From positions 52,031-116,030 of the forward strand of contig DF240470.1 in assembly GCA_000507305.1 (NCBI GenBank): 64,000 bases of DNA. The letters run 5' to 3'. Every line of letters starts with the position of its first letter. Positions within the stretch are counted from its first letter, which is position 1. This DNA is from Breviolum minutum Mf 1.05b.01 (lineage: Eukaryota > Sar > Dinophyceae > Suessiales > Symbiodiniaceae). The notes beneath the pieces were generated by a model that did no database searches, was not told where the DNA came from, and worked only from the letters and a program-made list of their open reading frames with translations. Positions 61,886-64,000 of this stretch are shown here, piece after piece. The position numbers and the translations under genes were made by a program.

Positions 61886-62013
61886 GAGGCTGCCAAAACT
61901 GTATAGAACTGAACAGTCCAAGCCTGTGGCTGCTTGGATCGCAGAGCTCAATTGGCCCCAAATCCAAAAGAAGTGTTGCCTCAAAGGATCCAAGTGGCCA
62001 AACATGCTGATGC
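61886..62013 (-). CDS. probable exon
   Basis: The frame HQHVWPLGSFEATLLLDLGP then IELCDPSSHRLGLFSSIQFW. Even composition. A GTTCTA may be the donor. Edges not fixed. Confidence 0.4.
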
Positions 62014-62183
62014 GTGTTTTCCACTGTAATTTTGATGCGTGTTTTCAATAAACTTCTCAAAATTTGCAGATTTCAAGGCGACACAGGAGAACACAGGAGT
62101 CAACACAAGTCAACGCGAGTCGCATCACCGCAACTGCGACGGAGCCACGAGTAACTGCAAAACGGCGCATAGAGAAGCAGAAG

Positions 62184-62235
62184 AACCTGACGAGGTATCG
62201 CTGCGCTCGATTTCTGGAGGGCGTCACACTGTCAT
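62184..62235 (-). CDS. possible short exon
   Basis: The frame VTPSRNRAQRYLVR before a CAG|GTTCTT donor. Basic. Weak on its own; it lies in the same frame as the exon at 62,275-62,401. Confidence 0.3.
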
Positions 62236-62274
62236 ATAAAGACAAGTACAACATGACATTCCCATTGTTCATTA

Positions 62275-62401
62275 TTTTTCTCATTTTTTGGCGGAATTTC
62301 CCATGCTTTCCGTTTTCCTCCAAAGGTGGCACCTCTGTGTGATTCTCTTGGACTGGTTGAAGCAGCTCCAACTCTACAGATGTTCCATAAAGCTCCTTCA
62401 C
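62275..62401 (-). CDS. probable exon
   Basis: Acceptor ACCTGAG|G in phase 0, then VKELYGTSVELELLQPVQEN, HTEVPPLEENGKHGKFRQKM. Charged and soluble. Donor not fixed. Confidence 0.55.
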
Positions 62402-62905
62402 CTCAGGTACTTCGAACTCTTAGAACTCTTAAAACTACTTCTTTGGAGTATCCGACTATCCGACTATCCTTTACTTCAGTTTCTGGTCGCATGAGGCACC
62501 GAACCCCAGGTCGTTCTGCATCACTGCTGGGCCTCCCCAAGAGGGGTCACATCGAGTTCCACTAAGGTCTCACAAAAGGATATGTCTCATCTCATCTCAT
62601 CATGTCTCACCTCTTCATGGATCGCACGTATGGTGAAACCTTCCCATCCTCAATGGCAGTTCGATTTTTTGGATAGAAATTGAAGGGAATGCAAAGTTGG
62701 CTATGGCTTTCTTGCGTGGCTTGAGAGACATTACTTCACATAACTTCACATCCACTGGGTCTTGGCAAAGTGATGAAAATATATGAAAAGAATGTGATGA
62801 TTCCAATCTTTCTGATTGCATTGGGGCATTGGGCTACCACGCCAATACAGCATCAGTGAAGAGGCACAACGCCAGCTCATCTCCAGGGCACCAACCTGAA
62901 ACACA

Positions 62906-63091
62906 TCAACACTGGCAGCACGCAAGGCTGCAAGGCTGCTGCTCCGCTCCCTGGCTGCATCTGTCCGCTTCAGCTGGTGCCTGCTCCACCCGGCGCCGGA
63001 TACTTCCGCCGTGTGCGGGTGTTGAAGAGCGAGGCGGCGAAGAGCTCGATCCGTTGTCGCCGCCGAGAGGACGCCTTGTGACCGACTTCAC
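62906..63091 (-). CDS. GC-rich exon candidate (frame unresolved)
   Basis: Minus frames TRRPLGGDNGSSSSPPRSST and ASSRRRQRIELFAASLFNTR are open, and so is a plus frame ending EELDPLSPPRGRLVTDFT. Raised GC suggests an exon. Strand and frame unsettled; the neighbours favour minus. Confidence 0.4.
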   Translation of the reverse strand: MKSVTRRPLGGDNGSSSSPPRSSTPAHGGSIRRRVEQAPAEADRCSQGAEQQPCSLACCQC

Positions 63092-63417
63092 GTGATGTGA
63101 TGATTTTGTCGTGCTTGTTTAATGCGTTTTTGCACGGTTTACACAATAGACAAAATATCAAAATCATCTTAGAATATGTTTGAAGAAATATGATATATGA
63201 TATGTGTTGGATGGCATCATCCCTTAGCTACAATTCATGATGTGTGCATAATGTGTGTACTGCAAAGAAAGAACCACAAACACCAGATGGGAGCGCCAAC
63301 CTCCGCCTCGTCCAAGGCGCTGCAATCAGACCTCACTCTTGCGGCAAAATGGCGCTGGAAGTGCCGTTGGAGTCTAGATGCTGCCATAGCTAGGTTCCCC
63401 GGGCAGCTGAGCATCAC

Positions 63418-63613
63418 CTCCAGGTGTCAAGGTGAAAACGTGCAGAGTCGTGTAAGAAATGATCCGATCGGAAAAAGTGTCAGCAACCGCAGAAACATCC
63501 AAATTTCCCACAACTTGTCCAGCCGAGGTCCCGTGTTCACCTTCTCTGCGAGGCAATGGAAGTGCGGGGTCTTGTGCCGCAAGGCCAAAGGCAGCCCGAA
63601 ATGCTGCGACGTC
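63418..63613 (-). CDS. well-bounded exon, two frames plausible
   Basis: Acceptor TTTCGCGAG|G and donor CTGGAG|GTGATG. Frame one: DVAAFRAAFGLAAQDPALPL, PRREGEHGTSAGQVVGNLDV and SAVADTFSDRIISYTTLHVF. Frame two: SQHFGLPLALRHKTPHFHCL and AEKVNTGPRLDKLWEIW. Frame two would fit a GTATTG donor in the preceding exon; frame one has the better composition. Confidence 0.55.
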
Positions 63614-63728
63614 CTCGCGAAACAACACAAAGCTGCAAATCAAAGTGCACAAACAAGCAGCTTGTGTAAACGAAACCAAGATGATATTTTCAAATAACCG
63701 AAATCCACAAAGACGTGAACAACAGAAC

Positions 63729-63902
63729 CCCACCATCTGGCCAATCCCTGGCAATACGTCTTGAAGCATTGCTCCATTTTTCGATATTTTTCATCGATTC
63801 TCAGAGTGGACACGGCTTGGACGCCAGCAGCATCCAACTTTGAACAAAGCAAGGGCTGCCAGCGACTTTGGCCGGACTCAGTCGTTGCAGAAAGACAGAA
63901 GC
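63729..63902 (-). CDS. well-bounded exon
   Basis: Acceptor TTCGAG|G and donor TGGG|GTTCTG. 57 codons in frame: FCLSATTESGQSRWQPLLCS, KLDAAGVQAVSTLRIDEKYR and KMEQCFKTYCQGLARWW. Soluble and helical. Last exon before the right window edge; the gene starts outside the window or further right. Confidence 0.6.
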
Positions 63903-64000
63903 CTCGAATCAAAAAGTTGTGTTTCAGAGAAAATGTGACCATGAGAGTGCCAAACATTGTGTTGCTCAATATGTCAAAACACTTGAGGGGGGGGTGAACG

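Noticed and set aside
1-64000. CRISPR array, bacterial operons, rRNA or tRNA genes.
   Set aside because: No regular repeat-spacer pattern, no ribosome-binding-site spacing with long ORFs, and no recognisable rRNA or cloverleaf on reading through.

Overview
The window looks like nuclear DNA of an intron-rich protist, most probably a dinoflagellate of the Symbiodiniaceae type (about 0.65). There is no ORF of ordinary bacterial length. Open stretches are 60-350 bp with splice-like edges. Where both edges can be read, the acceptor is usually AG followed by G and the donor is GT with a variable continuation (GTGAGA, GTGAGT, GTAAGA, GTGTGG, GTATCA), with one possible GC donor. The DNA is rich in TG/CA and poor in TA. 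Almost all convincing exons lie on the minus strand along the full 64 kb, which matches the one-way gene arrays known from dinoflagellates. I did not find an intact dinoflagellate spliced leader, and no gene model is complete from start to stop. Low TA content lengthens chance ORFs, so single open frames are weak evidence. The best entries are those whose length between an AG|G acceptor and a GT donor fits the frame, and above all pairs of neighbouring exons whose phases agree.

Layout, in plus-strand coordinates with genes read right to left. 1-5.3 kb: a gene start at 394 with a phase-matched second exon running off the left edge, and further exons of one or more genes. 5.5-9.5 kb: a near-identical tandem duplication of about 2 kb that carries a block of at least three exons of a charged, Lys/Gln-rich protein. 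9.5-22.7 kb: many well-bounded exons, several of them phase 0 at both ends, then a minisatellite at 21.8-22.2 kb. 23-33 kb: further exons and a 470-bp T/G-rich low-complexity tract at 25.6-26.1 kb. 33-38.5 kb: the densest part, with a BTB/POZ exon, a cysteine-rich exon that may bind zinc, a probable membrane or signal segment, and a 12/24-bp minisatellite. 38.8-44.3 kb: exons including a tight gene junction, with a stop at 43,851 and a new ATG at 43,724. 44.3-47.5 kb: an AT-rich simple tract followed by exons of a coiled-coil-like protein. 48-57.3 kb: further exons, a repeated ALRPSVGTW exon motif, and a gene start at 57,315. 57.5-64 kb: further exons up to the right edge.

The only family I recognise with confidence is BTB/POZ. 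The cysteine-rich exon and the coiled-coil gene are class-level calls. Everything else is a probable exon of unknown function. I saw no rRNA, tRNA, CRISPR array or intact transposon gene. Nothing here amounts to a demonstrated new system. The most unusual structures are the exon-block duplication, the minisatellite that is open in three frames, and the repeated exon motif.
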